This document shows, piece after piece, positions 34,072 to 43,430 of a DNA stretch of 64,000 nt (its first letter is position 1; each line of letters begins with the position of its first letter). The stretch is taken from the NCBI RefSeq assembly GCF_014648775.1, contig NZ_BMRT01000007.1:248001-312000 (forward strand). The letters run 5' to 3'. Both the position numbers and the translations under genes were made by a program. The DNA comes from Streptomyces abikoensis. GTDB taxonomy: Bacteria; Actinomycetota; Actinomycetes; Streptomycetales; Streptomycetaceae. The notes under the pieces were generated by a model. The model did no database searches. It was not told where the DNA came from and worked only from the letters and a program-made list of their open reading frames with translations.

Positions 34072-35535
34072 TCAGGACGGCCAGACGACCGACTGGAGTT
34101 CGCTGTACGCGTCGAGGGCGAACGAGCCGCCGTCGCGGCCGATCCCGCTCTCCTTGAACCCGCCGAAGGGCGTCTCGGGATGCCGCTGGACGGTGTTCAC
34201 GCCGACGTTTCCGCTGCGGAGCCGGGCGGCGAGGGCCCAGGCGCGGCCGGCGTCGGCGCTGAAGACGTAGTCGTGGAGGCCGTACGCGGTGCCGTTGGCG
34301 ATACGGACCGCCTCGTCCTCGTCGTCGAAGACGAGCACGACCACGACGGGGCCGAAGATCTCCTCGCGCGCCACGGCCATGTCGGGGGTGACGTCGGTGA
34401 TGAGGGTGGGGGCGACGTAGAACCCCGGGCGGACGGCGGGGCGCGTGCCGCCGACGACGATGCGGGCGCCCTGGTCACGGGCCCCGGCGATGTGGGCCTC
34501 GACGCGGTCGCGCTGCTCGGCGGAGATCAACGGGCCCACGGTCGTGGAGTTATCCACAGGGTCCCCGACGATCAGTGACCCGGCGTAGTGTCTGAGACCG
34601 GCGACGACCCGCTCGTACAGCGACCGGTGGACGAGCAGTCGGGTCGGCGCCGTGCAGATCTGCCCACTGTGGAAGGACCAGACCGAACCGACCGCCCCGA
34701 CCGCCGACGTGACCACCGCTTCGTCGGCGTCCTCCAGGACGATGGCCGCGCCCTTGCCGCCCAGCTCCATCAGGGTGCGCTTCATCGACCTCCCCGCGGC
34801 CTCGGCGATCTTCTTTCCCACCGCGCTGGAACCGGTGAAGCTGATCATGTCGACGCCGGGGTGCGCCACGAGCGCCTCCCCGGCTCCCGCGCCCGAGCCG
34901 GTGACCACGTTGAACACCCCGTCGGGAAGCCCGGCCTCGCGGCACAACGGGCCCAGCTCCAGGCAGCAGAGCGGGTCCTGCGGCGCCGGCTTCGCGACGA
35001 CCGCGTTGCCCATGGCCAGGGCGGGCGCGACCTTGCCCGCGAGATTGACGAGAGGGAAGTTGTAGGAGGTGATACAGCCGACGACGCCCACGGGGCGGCG
35101 CACCGCGGCGGCGCCGAGCAGGCCGCCGGGTGCGAGGGGGCTCGCCCTGACGGGGCGTGGCGCGAGCGGGACGACGTGCGGTTCCGTCGCGCCCCGCGCG
35201 TACCGGTGGAAGCGTTCGGCGGCGGTGGGGAGTTGCATGGCCGAGGTGACGCGTGTCGTCGCGCCGGTCTCGGCCTGGAGGAGGGGCGCGAGCTCCTCGC
35301 TCCGCTCGGTGATCAGATCAGCGATCCGGTCCAGTACGGCCGCGCGCTCGCGCGGTCGTGTACGGGACCAGCCGTCCTGCGCGGCCCGCGCGGCGGCCAC
35401 GGCGTCGGCGACTTCGGCGGGAGTCGACTCCGGGGCCTCCCCGACGACCTTCTCGGTCGCCGGATTGACAACTGGATAGTGCCCTTTTTCCGGCGCGCGC
35501 CAGGCGCCGGCGATCCAGTGCCCGTACTCCGTCAT
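34072..35535 (-). CDS. Aldehyde dehydrogenase
   Basis: A 487-residue NAD(P)-dependent aldehyde dehydrogenase. Visible: GHWIAGAWRAPEKGHYPVVNP start, GVVGCITSYNFPLVNLAGKV, FTGSSAVGKKIAEAAG, the general-base region TLMELGGKGAAIV and the catalytic cysteine in SFHSGQICTAPTRLLV, then EIFGPVVVVLVFDDEDEAV and PFGGFKESGIGRDGG. Start is the ATG at 35535, overlapping the upstream acyl-CoA dehydrogenase stop (ATGA), so the two are translationally coupled. Substrate unknown; the benzaldehyde/semialdehyde branch is closest by eye. Confidence 0.9.
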   Translation of the reverse strand: MTEYGHWIAGAWRAPEKGHYPVVNPATEKVVGEAPESTPAEVADAVAAARAAQDGWSRTRPRERAAVLDRIADLITERSEELAPLLQAETGATTRVTSAMQLPTAAERFHRYARGATEPHVVPLAPRPVRASPLAPGGLLGAAAVRRPVGVVGCITSYNFPLVNLAGKVAPALAMGNAVVAKPAPQDPLCCLELGPLCREAGLPDGVFNVVTGSGAGAGEALVAHPGVDMISFTGSSAVGKKIAEAAGRSMKRTLMELGGKGAAIVLEDADEAVVTSAVGAVGSVWSFHSGQICTAPTRLLVHRSLYERVVAGLRHYAGSLIVGDPVDNSTTVGPLISAEQRDRVEAHIAGARDQGARIVVGGTRPAVRPGFYVAPTLITDVTPDMAVAREEIFGPVVVVLVFDDEDEAVRIANGTAYGLHDYVFSADAGRAWALAARLRSGNVGVNTVQRHPETPFGGFKESGIGRDGGSFALDAYSELQSVVWPS

Positions 35536-36719
35536 GTCCGTGCCTCCTTGGGCAGACCGAGTACGCGCTCGGCGATGATGTTGCGCTGGATCTCGTCCGA
35601 GCCGCCGTAGATGGTGTCGGCTCGGCTGAAGAGGAACAGGCGTTGCAGGGTGTCCAGCCGGTACGGGCTGTCGGCGCTCCAGGGGTCCGGCCCCAGGGTG
35701 GCGGGGGCGCCGCGCACTCGCATCGCCAGTTCGCCGAGCCGCTGGTGCCAGCCGCCCCACAGCAGCTTGGCGACGCTGGGCGCCCCGGGGGTGTCCGCGG
35801 CCCCCAGGGTCCGCAGGGCGTTCCAGCGCATGACCTGGAGTTCGGCCCATTGCCGTACGAGCCGGTCCCGTACCGCCGGCTCCTCTGCGGCGCCGGTCTC
35901 CACGGCCAGGCGGACCACTCGCGCCAGTTCGGCCGCGAAGCCGATCTGCTGGACGAGGGTGGACACTCCGCGTTCCCTGGCGAGGAGCCCCAGGGCGATC
36001 CGCCAGCCGTCGCCCTCCCCTCCGACGAGGTGTTCGGCGCCGGCCTCGGCGCCGTCGAAGAACACCTCGTTGAAGTCGGCGGTCCCGGTCAGCTGGCGGA
36101 TCGGCCGGACCTCGACGCGGCCGGGCTGGTCCATCGGCACGAGGAGGAAGGAGAGTCCGTGGTGGCGCCGTGAGCCCTTGGTGGTGCGTGCGAGGACGAA
36201 GCACCAGTCGGCCTCGTGGGCGAGGGAGGTCCAGATCTTCTGCCCGTCGATCCGGTAGACGCGTCCGCCGTCGGCGCGTGTGGCGGTGGTCCGGACACCG
36301 GCGAGGTCCGAGCCCGCGCCGGGTTCGCTGTAGCCCTGGCACCAGATCTCCTCGCCGCGGGCGATGGCGGGGAGGAAGCGGGCGCACTGGGCGTCGTCGC
36401 CGTGGGCGAGGAGGGTGGGCGCCAGGAGGTTCTCGCCCAGGTGGCCGAGGCGGGCGGGCGCTCCGGCGCGGGCGTATTCCTCGGCCCAGACGACCTGCCG
36501 GGTCAGGGAGGCCGTGCGGTTGCCGTGGGTGCCGCGGTGGGGGCTCCAGCCGAGGCCGATCCAGCCTCCGGTGCCGAGTTCGCGTTCCCACGCGCGGCCG
36601 GGCGCGGGGTGCCCGTCATCGTCCCGGTGCCGGGCCGTGTGGCCGGGCAGGTGCTCGGCCAGCCAGGTCCGGGCCTCCTGGCGGAAGGCCTCGTCCTCCG
36701 GCCCGAATGCGAAGTCCAT
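35532..36719 (-). CDS. Acyl-CoA dehydrogenase
   Basis: A 395-residue FadE-type protein: MDFAFGPEDEAFRQEARTWL start, IWCQGYSEPGAGSDLAGVRT flavin/substrate loop, IDGQKIWTSLAHEADWCFVLART, and the C-terminal GGSDEIQRNIIAERVLGLP that closes the flavin site. Compared with the proteins at 24689 and 39873 this is the more canonical large subunit type. Spaced 33 bp after the SDR gene and overlapping the aldehyde dehydrogenase gene by 4 bp, it belongs to the operon controlled from the operator at 37688. Confidence 0.9.
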   Translation of the reverse strand: MDFAFGPEDEAFRQEARTWLAEHLPGHTARHRDDDGHPAPGRAWERELGTGGWIGLGWSPHRGTHGNRTASLTRQVVWAEEYARAGAPARLGHLGENLLAPTLLAHGDDAQCARFLPAIARGEEIWCQGYSEPGAGSDLAGVRTTATRADGGRVYRIDGQKIWTSLAHEADWCFVLARTTKGSRRHHGLSFLLVPMDQPGRVEVRPIRQLTGTADFNEVFFDGAEAGAEHLVGGEGDGWRIALGLLARERGVSTLVQQIGFAAELARVVRLAVETGAAEEPAVRDRLVRQWAELQVMRWNALRTLGAADTPGAPSVAKLLWGGWHQRLGELAMRVRGAPATLGPDPWSADSPYRLDTLQRLFLFSRADTIYGGSDEIQRNIIAERVLGLPKEART

Positions 36720-36752
36720 GGCGTCGCGCCCCTCCCTTCGCGGTCCGCCGCG

Positions 36753-37664
36753 TCACGCGTTGGGGCGCCGGCCGGCGGCGGCCGCGTCGGCCATGTCCCG
36801 GAGCCGGTCCAGCAGGGGCATCGGGTCGACGCCGATGGTCTCCGGGAGGGCCTCGGCGATCCGTTCGGGGGTCCAGCGGCCCTCGGCGTAGGCGGCGCGC
36901 AGTTCGCGGGGCTGGGCCCAGACGGCGATCTTGGGGCCGGCGACGGTGTAGACCTGGCCGGTGACGCCCTGCTCCCGGGCGCGGTCGCCGAGCAGGTAGA
37001 CGACCAGGGGAGCCACGTCCTCGGGCTCGCCGATCTCCTTGAGTTCCATGGGGACGCCGGCGGACATCCGGGTGCGGGCCACGGGCGCGACGCAGTTGGC
37101 GGTGACGCCGTACTTGTGGAGGCCCAGGGCGGCGCTGCGGACGAGGGAGATGATCCCGCCCTTGGCCGAGGCGTAGTTGGCCTGGGACACGCTTCCCTGG
37201 TGGTTGCCGCTGGTGAAGCCGATGAGGGTGCCGGAGCGCTGCCGGCGCATCACGGCGGAGGCGGCGCGGAAGACGGTGAAGGTGCCCTTCAGGTGGGTGG
37301 CGATGACCGAGTCCCATTCCTCTTCGGTCATATTGAAGATCATGCGCTCGCGGAGGATGCCCGCTCCGCAGACGACGCCGTCGAGGCGGCCGTACCGGGC
37401 GATCGCCGTGTCCACGATCCGCCCGCCTCCGGCCATGGTGGAGACGTCGTCCGCGACGGCCGTGGCCTCGCCTCCGAGGGCCTCGATCTCCTTGGCGACG
37501 GCGGTGGCGATCTCGCTCGAGGGCTCCTCGCCCGCCACGGACACCCCGTAGTCGTTGACGACGACCCGGGCACCCTCGGCGGCGCAGGCAAGGGCGACCG
37601 CCCTGCCGATCCCCCGTCCGGCGCCGGTGACGGCGATCACCTTGCCTGCCAAGAAGTTCCCCAC
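36753..37664 (-). CDS. SDR family NAD(P)-dependent oxidoreductase
   Basis: A 303-residue short-chain dehydrogenase: VIAVTGAGRGIGRAVALACA (TGxxxGxG, residues 13-20), DDVSTMAGG, VCGAGILRERMI (NAG-like position reads CGAG), GFTSGNHQGSVSQANYASAKGG with catalytic YxxxK. The long C-terminal tail (about 50 residues, TPERIAEALPETIG) is typical of 3-hydroxyacyl-CoA dehydrogenase-like members of beta-oxidation clusters. Start is a GTG at 37664 preceded by GGGAGGGGG; the longer frame to 37784 overlaps the operator. First gene of a four-gene operon and divergent from the cyclase gene. Confidence 0.85.
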   Translation of the reverse strand: MGNFLAGKVIAVTGAGRGIGRAVALACAAEGARVVVNDYGVSVAGEEPSSEIATAVAKEIEALGGEATAVADDVSTMAGGGRIVDTAIARYGRLDGVVCGAGILRERMIFNMTEEEWDSVIATHLKGTFTVFRAASAVMRRQRSGTLIGFTSGNHQGSVSQANYASAKGGIISLVRSAALGLHKYGVTANCVAPVARTRMSAGVPMELKEIGEPEDVAPLVVYLLGDRAREQGVTGQVYTVAGPKIAVWAQPRELRAAYAEGRWTPERIAEALPETIGVDPMPLLDRLRDMADAAAAGRRPNA

Positions 37665-37687
37665 GGCGTGGCCCCCTCCCGCGGTTT

Positions 37688-37702
37688 CTGACGGTCCGTT
37701 AG
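37688..37702. promoter_or_regulatory. Shared catabolic operator, copy I
   Basis: CTGAC-GGTCC-GTTAG, one mismatch, in the 122-bp gap between divergent SDR (37664) and cyclase (37787) genes, 23 bp from the SDR start. Confidence 0.7.
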
Positions 37703-37786
37703 ATTTTTGGGCAGCACGGGCGCGAGCACAAGCCCCGCGGCCGAAGCCGCGGCGGAGCCGCACAGCCGCCATCCGGGAGGACATCC

Positions 37787-38713
37787 ATGCCGCTGCCGTC
37801 CGATTTCTACGAACTGGCCAAACGACTTAACAACTGGGGTCGTTGGGGCGAGGGTGACGAGATAGGCACGCTCAACCTCATCACCGACGAGGTGGTGCGC
37901 GAGGCCGCCGCGACCGTGACGGTCGGCAAGCGGGTACCACTCGCGCTGCCCCTGCACCAGGACGGCGTCCAGACGGGCGTGATCCCGGGCAGGATCAACC
38001 CGCTGCACACCATGGTGGCGATCAACGTGGAGCTGTTCGGGCCGGGCACCGTCGCCACCAGCGACGACATCGTGACCATGGGGCTGCAGGCCGGTACCCA
38101 CTGGGACGGGCTCTCGCACGTCTCCCACAGCGGGAAGCTCTACAACGGCCGCCCGGCGGAATCGATCACCGCCCAGAGCCGCTCGGCCTTCAACGGCGTG
38201 GAGAAGGCCGGGCACATCGTCTCGCGCGGCGTACTGCTCGACGTCGCCCGCGCCAGGGGCGTGGACCGGCTCGACGGCGACCACGCCGTCACGCCCGAGG
38301 ACCTGGAGGCGGCGGAGGAGATGGCCCGGGTCGCGGTCCGGCCGGGCGACATCGTGCTCGTCAGAACAGGGCAGATCCAGCGGTTCCTGGCCGGCGACAA
38401 GCACGCGTACGCCCACCCCTCCCCCGGTCTGTCGATCCGCACGCCCGAGTGGTTCCACGCCCGGGACGTGGCCGCCGTCGCCAACGACACCCTCACGTTC
38501 GAGATCTTCCCGCCGGAGATCACGGACCTCTGGATGCCCGTACACGCGCTCGATCTGGTGGAGATGGGGATGCCGCAGGGCCAGAACTGGAATCTCGAGG
38601 AACTCTCCGCCGTATGCGCGGAAGAGCGGCGCTACGCCTTCTTCCTGGCGGCCATGCCGGAGCCGTTCGTCGGCGGGACGGGAACACCCGTGGCGCCTGT
38701 GGCGATCTTCTGA
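37787..38713 (+). CDS. Cyclase family protein (kynurenine formamidase-like fold)
   Basis: A 308-residue protein. The metal-binding signature QAGTHWDGLSHVSHSGKLYNG corresponds to the HxGTHxDxxxH motif of the cyclase/arylformamidase family, with the first His replaced by Gln. GHIVSRGVLLDVARARG and VRPGDIVLVRTG follow. Members hydrolyse or cyclise amides and lactones; several occur in catabolic clusters for alicyclic or aromatic acids. Start ATG at 37787 (AGGACATCC just upstream). Shares the operator at 37688 with the SDR operon, so probably same regulon. Confidence 0.85.
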   Translation: MPLPSDFYELAKRLNNWGRWGEGDEIGTLNLITDEVVREAAATVTVGKRVPLALPLHQDGVQTGVIPGRINPLHTMVAINVELFGPGTVATSDDIVTMGLQAGTHWDGLSHVSHSGKLYNGRPAESITAQSRSAFNGVEKAGHIVSRGVLLDVARARGVDRLDGDHAVTPEDLEAAEEMARVAVRPGDIVLVRTGQIQRFLAGDKHAYAHPSPGLSIRTPEWFHARDVAAVANDTLTFEIFPPEITDLWMPVHALDLVEMGMPQGQNWNLEELSAVCAEERRYAFFLAAMPEPFVGGTGTPVAPVAIF

Positions 38714-38969
38714 CGACGGCGCCCGGGCGCGGGCAGACTCCCGGGGCAACGGGTGGGCGGCGGCGCACAGATGCGCACCCCGAGCACGGCACCGTGCGCC
38801 GCCAACCAGCTCCGGCGCCTCAGCCCTGTCGTCGCGCCGGATCGCGACCCGCACTCGCCAAGGCAGCCCAGGACAGCCGGACCTCTCGACGTCCCCTCGC
38901 AACGAATCGCTGCATCCAAGGGTGATCACGTGACCACTTCACGTCAACACCTGGTCTGGACTTTGTCGA

Positions 38970-39449
38970 CTACGCCCGATTTGTCGCGGCGTGTTGTGGC
39001 TCGAAAGCACTACTCCAGCAGGGGCCGCCGCGGTCGACCTCGCACCAGACGCGCTTGCCGGTGCCCTCGCGCTGCCAGCCCCAGCGGTCGGCGAGTCCGT
39101 CCACCAACTCCAGCCCCCTGCCTCCCGTGTCACCGCCCTCGGCCCACCGCCGCGCCGGCGGCCGGGCGCTGATGTCGGCCACCTCGACCCGGACCGTGCC
39201 GGGCCGGGCGTCCAGCGCCCGTCCGGCGGGGCTCGCGGCGCCCGGCAGGAGCATCCGCAGGACGGCCGGACAGCCGGTGTGCACCACGGCGTTGGTGACC
39301 AGCTCCGAGATCAGCAGGATCAGCGTCTCGGCCAGGGGCTCGTCGAGCCCTATCCCGCACCCGGCGAGCCGCGACCGCGCCCACCGACGGGCCCGCCCCA
39401 CTTCCGAGGGGTCGGCCCCCACCTCGATCTGCACCTGAAGCACCTGCAC
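38970..39449 (-). CDS. HATPase domain protein, RsbW-like anti-sigma regulatory type
   Basis: A 159-residue histidine-kinase-type ATPase of the anti-sigma factor class. Visible: LILLISELVTNAVVHTG (N-box), VEVADISARPP (G1-like) and GGDTGGRGLELVDGLADRWGW (G2). There is no dimerisation or receiver domain, so it would act as a switch kinase/anti-sigma protein for a partner not present here. Streptomyces genomes hold dozens of orphan copies. GTG start at 39449; another GTG is at 39443. Inserted between a cyclase gene (convergent) and an acyl-CoA dehydrogenase gene; no shared operator, so probably not part of the catabolic regulon. Confidence 0.8.
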   Translation of the reverse strand: MQVLQVQIEVGADPSEVGRARRWARSRLAGCGIGLDEPLAETLILLISELVTNAVVHTGCPAVLRMLLPGAASPAGRALDARPGTVRVEVADISARPPARRWAEGGDTGGRGLELVDGLADRWGWQREGTGKRVWCEVDRGGPCWSSAFEPQHAATNRA

Positions 39450-39872
39450 CGCTCACACCATCCGAACCGGCGGACACAACGCCTCGCTGCCTGACGGGAT
39501 CACACAGCGTGACCCCCTTCGGCGAAAGCATGGTTGACCTACAGTCACCCCGACAAGCGCTTCGGGCATATTCCGGCGCGAAGGAGCGCGCCTACTGCAT
39601 ACTGTGCGACGCGCGCTTGAGGGGTTCGGACACCGGGGCGTTCCCGCCTCCGGGCCGACAAGGACGAAGGGCGTTTCCTCACCCGGCACCGCTTCTTCGG
39701 CGGGACCGGATTTATTGCGCCCCTGAACCACTCGCATCTCACGGAGAGTACCCGAAACCCGGCGCGACTCCATACGGTGACGAGTCACGCGAAGAACACA
39801 ACTCGATATCGACGCAGCGTGATCATTCCGGGTGGCAAGGGCGGCATTTCGACCGAGGTCGATTACCCCGCG
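39450..39872. other. 423-bp gap, somewhat AT-richer, without a convincing gene
   Basis: Short frames exist on both strands but none has a good start, ribosome-binding site or recognisable protein. The part 39570-39890 is visibly less GC-rich than its surroundings. It must contain the promoter of the HATPase gene and the terminator of the acyl-CoA dehydrogenase operon, which I could not define. Confidence 0.5.
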
Positions 39873-40916
39873 TCATTCGAATGGTTCGCGATTTTCTCCG
39901 GGCGATTCTCCCGGCGTGGCGAGCAGGGCCCGGGCCAGCGACTCCTCGGCGTCCTCGGTCGGCCGCCACTGCGCCCGCCGCAGCCAGGCCCGCTTCAGGT
40001 GGAGATGGACATCCGCTTCCCAGGTGAAGCCCATGCCGCCATGCAATTGCAAACAGTCACGGGCATTCCGCACGGCCGCCTCGTCCGCAAGCAGCCGGGC
40101 TCCGGCGATATCGATTTCGGTGGCCGTGAGTGACGCCGCATATACGCTTACGCGTGCGAGTTCCGTACGGGCGAGCATTTGCGCGCACAGGTGCTGCACG
40201 GCTTGGAAGGCGCCGATCGGGCGGCCGAACTGTCTGCGGTTCTTCGCGTGGGAGACGGCCATGTCCAGAGTCCGGCCGGCACTCCCGAGTTGCTGCGCCG
40301 CGGTCAGCAGCGCCGCCTCCCGCAGGAGGCGAGCGGCATCGTCCCCGGCGAGCCCGCCGCCTCCGACGCCCGCGCCCGGCAAAGCCCGCGCCCCTTCGGG
40401 CGTCGACACCACGTGATGGAGGGGCGTCGTGGGGTCCACCGACCGCACCGGGCGGCCCGCCAGGACGCTCGGCCCGTGACCGTCCGTCACCTCCAGCACC
40501 CCGAGACAGCCACGGTCCCCGTCCAGGACGAGCACGACATCGGCTATGGCGAGATGCTCGACCATGCCGGGCCCCTCCAAGGCCGTCACGACCGTCTCGC
40601 CCTCGGCGACGCCGGGGATCAGTCCGGCCGCCAAGTGGGTGGCGACGAGCGGGCCGGGGAGCAGATGGCGGCCCGCCTCCTCGAAGAGGAACACCGACTC
40701 GGGCAGGCCCAGGCCGGCTCCACCGTCTTTCTCCGCGAGCCTCAGGGAGAAGAATCCGCACGTGCCCAACTCCCGCCACAGTGAACGGTCGAGAGTGGTT
40801 TCCGGCACTTCGGCATCGACGGCCTCCCGGAGTTTCTCCCGGGGGAATCGCGCCGACAGAAGTGTCCGCATTCCCGCGATCAGCGCGCGTTGGTCATGGC
40901 TCGGCCGGAAGTCCAT
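39873..40916 (-). CDS. Acyl-CoA dehydrogenase, small divergent type
   Basis: A 347-residue acyl-CoA dehydrogenase-fold protein: MDFRPSHDQRALIAGMRTLL, ELGTCGFFSLRLAEKDGGAG, RRQFGRPIGAFQAVQHLCAQML and QLHGGMGFTWEADVHLHLKRAW. The catalytic base and part of the beta-domain differ from canonical FadE proteins. It starts 9 bp after the preceding acyl-CoA dehydrogenase gene, and such adjacent unequal pairs form alpha2beta2 heterotetramers in mycobacterial steroid degradation. Third gene of the operon amidohydrolase, acyl-CoA dehydrogenase, acyl-CoA dehydrogenase. Confidence 0.85.
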   Translation of the reverse strand: MDFRPSHDQRALIAGMRTLLSARFPREKLREAVDAEVPETTLDRSLWRELGTCGFFSLRLAEKDGGAGLGLPESVFLFEEAGRHLLPGPLVATHLAAGLIPGVAEGETVVTALEGPGMVEHLAIADVVLVLDGDRGCLGVLEVTDGHGPSVLAGRPVRSVDPTTPLHHVVSTPEGARALPGAGVGGGGLAGDDAARLLREAALLTAAQQLGSAGRTLDMAVSHAKNRRQFGRPIGAFQAVQHLCAQMLARTELARVSVYAASLTATEIDIAGARLLADEAAVRNARDCLQLHGGMGFTWEADVHLHLKRAWLRRAQWRPTEDAEESLARALLATPGESPGENREPFE

Positions 40917-40925
40917 GCCCTTGGG

Positions 40926-42095
40926 TCACCGCCCCTTGGGAAGGCCGAGGACACGCTCGGCGATGATGTTCCGCTGGATCTGGGAGGTACCGGCGGCGAT
41001 GGTGTAGGCGAGGGACGTGAGGCGCCCGGTGGTCCACTCGTGATCGGCGTCCAGGGAGAGCGGCCCCAGGACGTCGGCGGCCGCGTCGTAGAGCTCTTGT
41101 CGTGCGTGGGAATAGCGCAGTTTGAAGACGGAGGCACCGACACCGGGCACCCCGTCGCCGCCCGCGCGCAGCGCCGCTTCCGCCTCGCTCGTATTCCACT
41201 GGACGAGCCGCCACAGCGCGCCGAATTCGGCGTTGAGGCGGCCGAGCCGGCGCCGTAGGGCGGGGTCGTCCCAGCGCCCGTTCTCCCGTGCCGCGCGGGC
41301 CAGCCGCACGAGGGTGCGGCGGCAGGCGACGACTTCCCCCGCGAAGGCGGTGCCGCGCTCGTAGGAGAGCGTGACCATGGTGACGCGCCAGCCGTCGTTC
41401 TCGGCGCCGACGCGATGGGAGAGCGGCACGCGCGCCCCGTCGAGGAACACCTCGGCGAACTCCGCCGACCCGGCGAGGGTCCGCAGCGGGCGGACCGTCA
41501 CCCCGGGGGCGTCCATGCGCAGGGCGAGCCAGGTCAGGCCCCGGCGGCCGGAGTCCGGGGGGCCGGTGCGGACGAGCAGTTCGCACCAGTCGGCCACCTC
41601 GGCGTGCGAGGTCCAGATCTTGCTGCCGGTGACGACATAGGCGTCGCCGTCACGGACCGCGCGGGTGCGCAGGGAGGCCAGGTCGGAACCGGCGTCCGGC
41701 TCCGAGAAGCCCTGGCACCACACCTCCTCGCCGCGCAGGATGGGCGGGAGCCACCGGGCGCGCTGGGCGGCGGTCCCCTCGGTCGCGATGGTGGGGCCCG
41801 CGTGGAGGAGGCCGACGAAGTTGGCGCCGACATAGGGGGCGCCCGCCCGTTCGGTCTCCTCCAGGAAGATCAGGTGCTTGCCGGGGAGGGCGCCACGGCC
41901 GCCGGAGTCGGCGGGCCAGTGCAGGCCGGCGTATCCGGCGTCGTACAGCGCCCGTTGCCAGGCGCAGTCGTAGGCGCGGCGGGCGGGCCAGTCGTCCGGT
42001 GACGGCTTGGGGGGCAGCTCGGGCAGCGTCGCGTCCAGCCAGGCGCGGAGCCCCCGGCGGAACTCCTCCTCTTCGGCGGTGCGGTCGAGGTCCAC
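40926..42095 (-). CDS. Acyl-CoA dehydrogenase, large type
   Basis: A 389-residue acyl-CoA dehydrogenase: MDLDRTAEEEEFRRGLRAWL, VWCQGFSEPDAGSDLASLRT, VTGSKIWTSHAEVADWCELLV, and IAAGTSQIQRNIIAERVLGLP at the C-terminus. Very similar in plan to the protein at 35532. It lies 5 bp after the amidohydrolase gene and 9 bp before the small acyl-CoA dehydrogenase gene on the reverse strand; the two dehydrogenases probably form one enzyme. Confidence 0.9.
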   Translation of the reverse strand: MDLDRTAEEEEFRRGLRAWLDATLPELPPKPSPDDWPARRAYDCAWQRALYDAGYAGLHWPADSGGRGALPGKHLIFLEETERAGAPYVGANFVGLLHAGPTIATEGTAAQRARWLPPILRGEEVWCQGFSEPDAGSDLASLRTRAVRDGDAYVVTGSKIWTSHAEVADWCELLVRTGPPDSGRRGLTWLALRMDAPGVTVRPLRTLAGSAEFAEVFLDGARVPLSHRVGAENDGWRVTMVTLSYERGTAFAGEVVACRRTLVRLARAARENGRWDDPALRRRLGRLNAEFGALWRLVQWNTSEAEAALRAGGDGVPGVGASVFKLRYSHARQELYDAAADVLGPLSLDADHEWTTGRLTSLAYTIAAGTSQIQRNIIAERVLGLPKGR

Positions 42096-42100
42096 CGGGC

Positions 42101-43330
42101 TCAGCTCCCCGGTTCGTCGAGGTCGAGACCAAGGTCGAGGTCGCGGTCGAGGTCAAGGCCGAGCATGCGGATGGCGTTGCCGCGCATCAGTTTGTGGACG
42201 GTCTCCTCGTCGAGGCCCCGCACGTGGTCGAGAGCCACTTCCTTCGTGTGGGGCCACGTCGAATCCACGTGGGGGTAGTCGGTCTCGAAGGTGGCGTTGT
42301 CGCGGCCGACCGTGTCGAGCGAGTCGATGCCGTGTTTGTCGCGGAAGAAGCAGCAGTAGATCTGCCGGTAGTAGTACGTCGACGGCGGCTCGGGGATCAG
42401 ATCGCGAACGCCGCCCCAGGCGCGGTGTTCGCGCCAGACGTCGTCGGCGCGTTCCAGGGCGTAGGGGATCCAGCCCATCTGTCCTTCGCTGTAGGCGAGT
42501 CTCAGCCGGGGGAAGCGGACGAGGACGCCGCTGAAGAGGAAGTCCGACATCGAGGCCATGGCGTTGTTGAAGGACAGCGTGGCCTGGACGGCCGGGGGCG
42601 CGTCGGGGGAGGCGGCGGGCATCTGGGAGGAGGACCCGATGTGCATGCACACCACCGTCCCCGTCTCCTCGCAGGCGGCGAAGAAGGGGTCCCAGTAGCC
42701 GGAGTGGATCGACGGCAGGCCGAGGTACGTGGGGATCTCGCTGAAGGTCACGGCCCGCACGCCGCGTGCCGCGTTGCGCCGGATCTCGGCCACGGCCAGT
42801 TCCACGTCCCACAGCGGGATCAGGCACAGCGGGATCAGCCGGCCGCCGCTGTCGCCGCACCACTCCTCGACCATCCAGTCGTTGTAGGCCCGCACACAGG
42901 CCAGCGCGACCTCCTTGTCCTGGGCCTCCGCGAAGGTCTGGCCGCAGAAGCGCGGGAAGGTCGGGAAGCACAGGGACGCCTCGACGTGCCCCAGGTCCAT
43001 GTCCGCCAGCCGCGCCTTCGGGTCCCAGCACCCCCGGCGCATCTCCTCCCGCGTGATGCCCTCCAGGGTCATCTCGTCCCGCGAGAAACCGACGGCCGCG
43101 ATGACGCGCTTGTAGGGGAAGCGGAGGCCCTCGTAGACCCACCAGTCGGTAGGGGGCCCGTCCGGGTCCATGGTGACGCGGTAGGTGCCCCCTACGTACT
43201 CCAGCTCCCCGATCCCGGCGGTCAGGGAACGCGGGCCGCGGTCGCGGTACTTCGCCGGCAGCCAGGTCTCGAAGAGATGGGCCGGCTCGATCACATGGTC
43301 GTCGACGCTGACGATGCGCGGCAGCTCCAT
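42101..43330 (-). CDS. Amidohydrolase family protein (paralogue of 8699-9928)
   Basis: A 409-residue amidohydrolase_2-type protein: RIVSVDDHVIEPAHLFETWL, LCFPTFPRFCGQTFAEAQ, ALACVRAYNDWMVEEWCG, VVCMHIGSSSQMPAASPDAP and ETDYPHVDSTWPHTKEVALD. Same length and motif order as the protein at 8699-9928, so the pair arose by duplication. The C-terminus is an unusual alternating LDLDRDLDLGLDLDE run, encoded by a short repeat. Metal ligands are expected in DDH and the late His/Asp residues. First gene of the operon with two acyl-CoA dehydrogenases; operator J lies 20 bp upstream. Confidence 0.85.
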   Translation of the reverse strand: MELPRIVSVDDHVIEPAHLFETWLPAKYRDRGPRSLTAGIGELEYVGGTYRVTMDPDGPPTDWWVYEGLRFPYKRVIAAVGFSRDEMTLEGITREEMRRGCWDPKARLADMDLGHVEASLCFPTFPRFCGQTFAEAQDKEVALACVRAYNDWMVEEWCGDSGGRLIPLCLIPLWDVELAVAEIRRNAARGVRAVTFSEIPTYLGLPSIHSGYWDPFFAACEETGTVVCMHIGSSSQMPAASPDAPPAVQATLSFNNAMASMSDFLFSGVLVRFPRLRLAYSEGQMGWIPYALERADDVWREHRAWGGVRDLIPEPPSTYYYRQIYCCFFRDKHGIDSLDTVGRDNATFETDYPHVDSTWPHTKEVALDHVRGLDEETVHKLMRGNAIRMLGLDLDRDLDLGLDLDEPGS

Positions 43331-43349
43331 GGATGCCCCTTCGCCAAAT

Positions 43350-43364
43350 CTGACACTCCGTCAG
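43350..43364. promoter_or_regulatory. Shared catabolic operator, copy J
   Basis: CTGAC-ACTCC-GTCAG, perfect arms, 20 bp upstream of the amidohydrolase start (43330, reverse strand). Confidence 0.75.
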
Positions 43365-43430
43365 TTCACTAGGAGGCTAGCCCTCGCCCCCTGGACCAAC
43401 AAGGCGCGACCGCCTACGCTCCGGCCCGGT

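Noticed and set aside
39509..40027. Possible gene in the 39.5-40.0 kb gap on the + strand
   Set aside because: No ribosome-binding site, overlaps the acyl-CoA dehydrogenase gene on the other strand and has no recognisable content.
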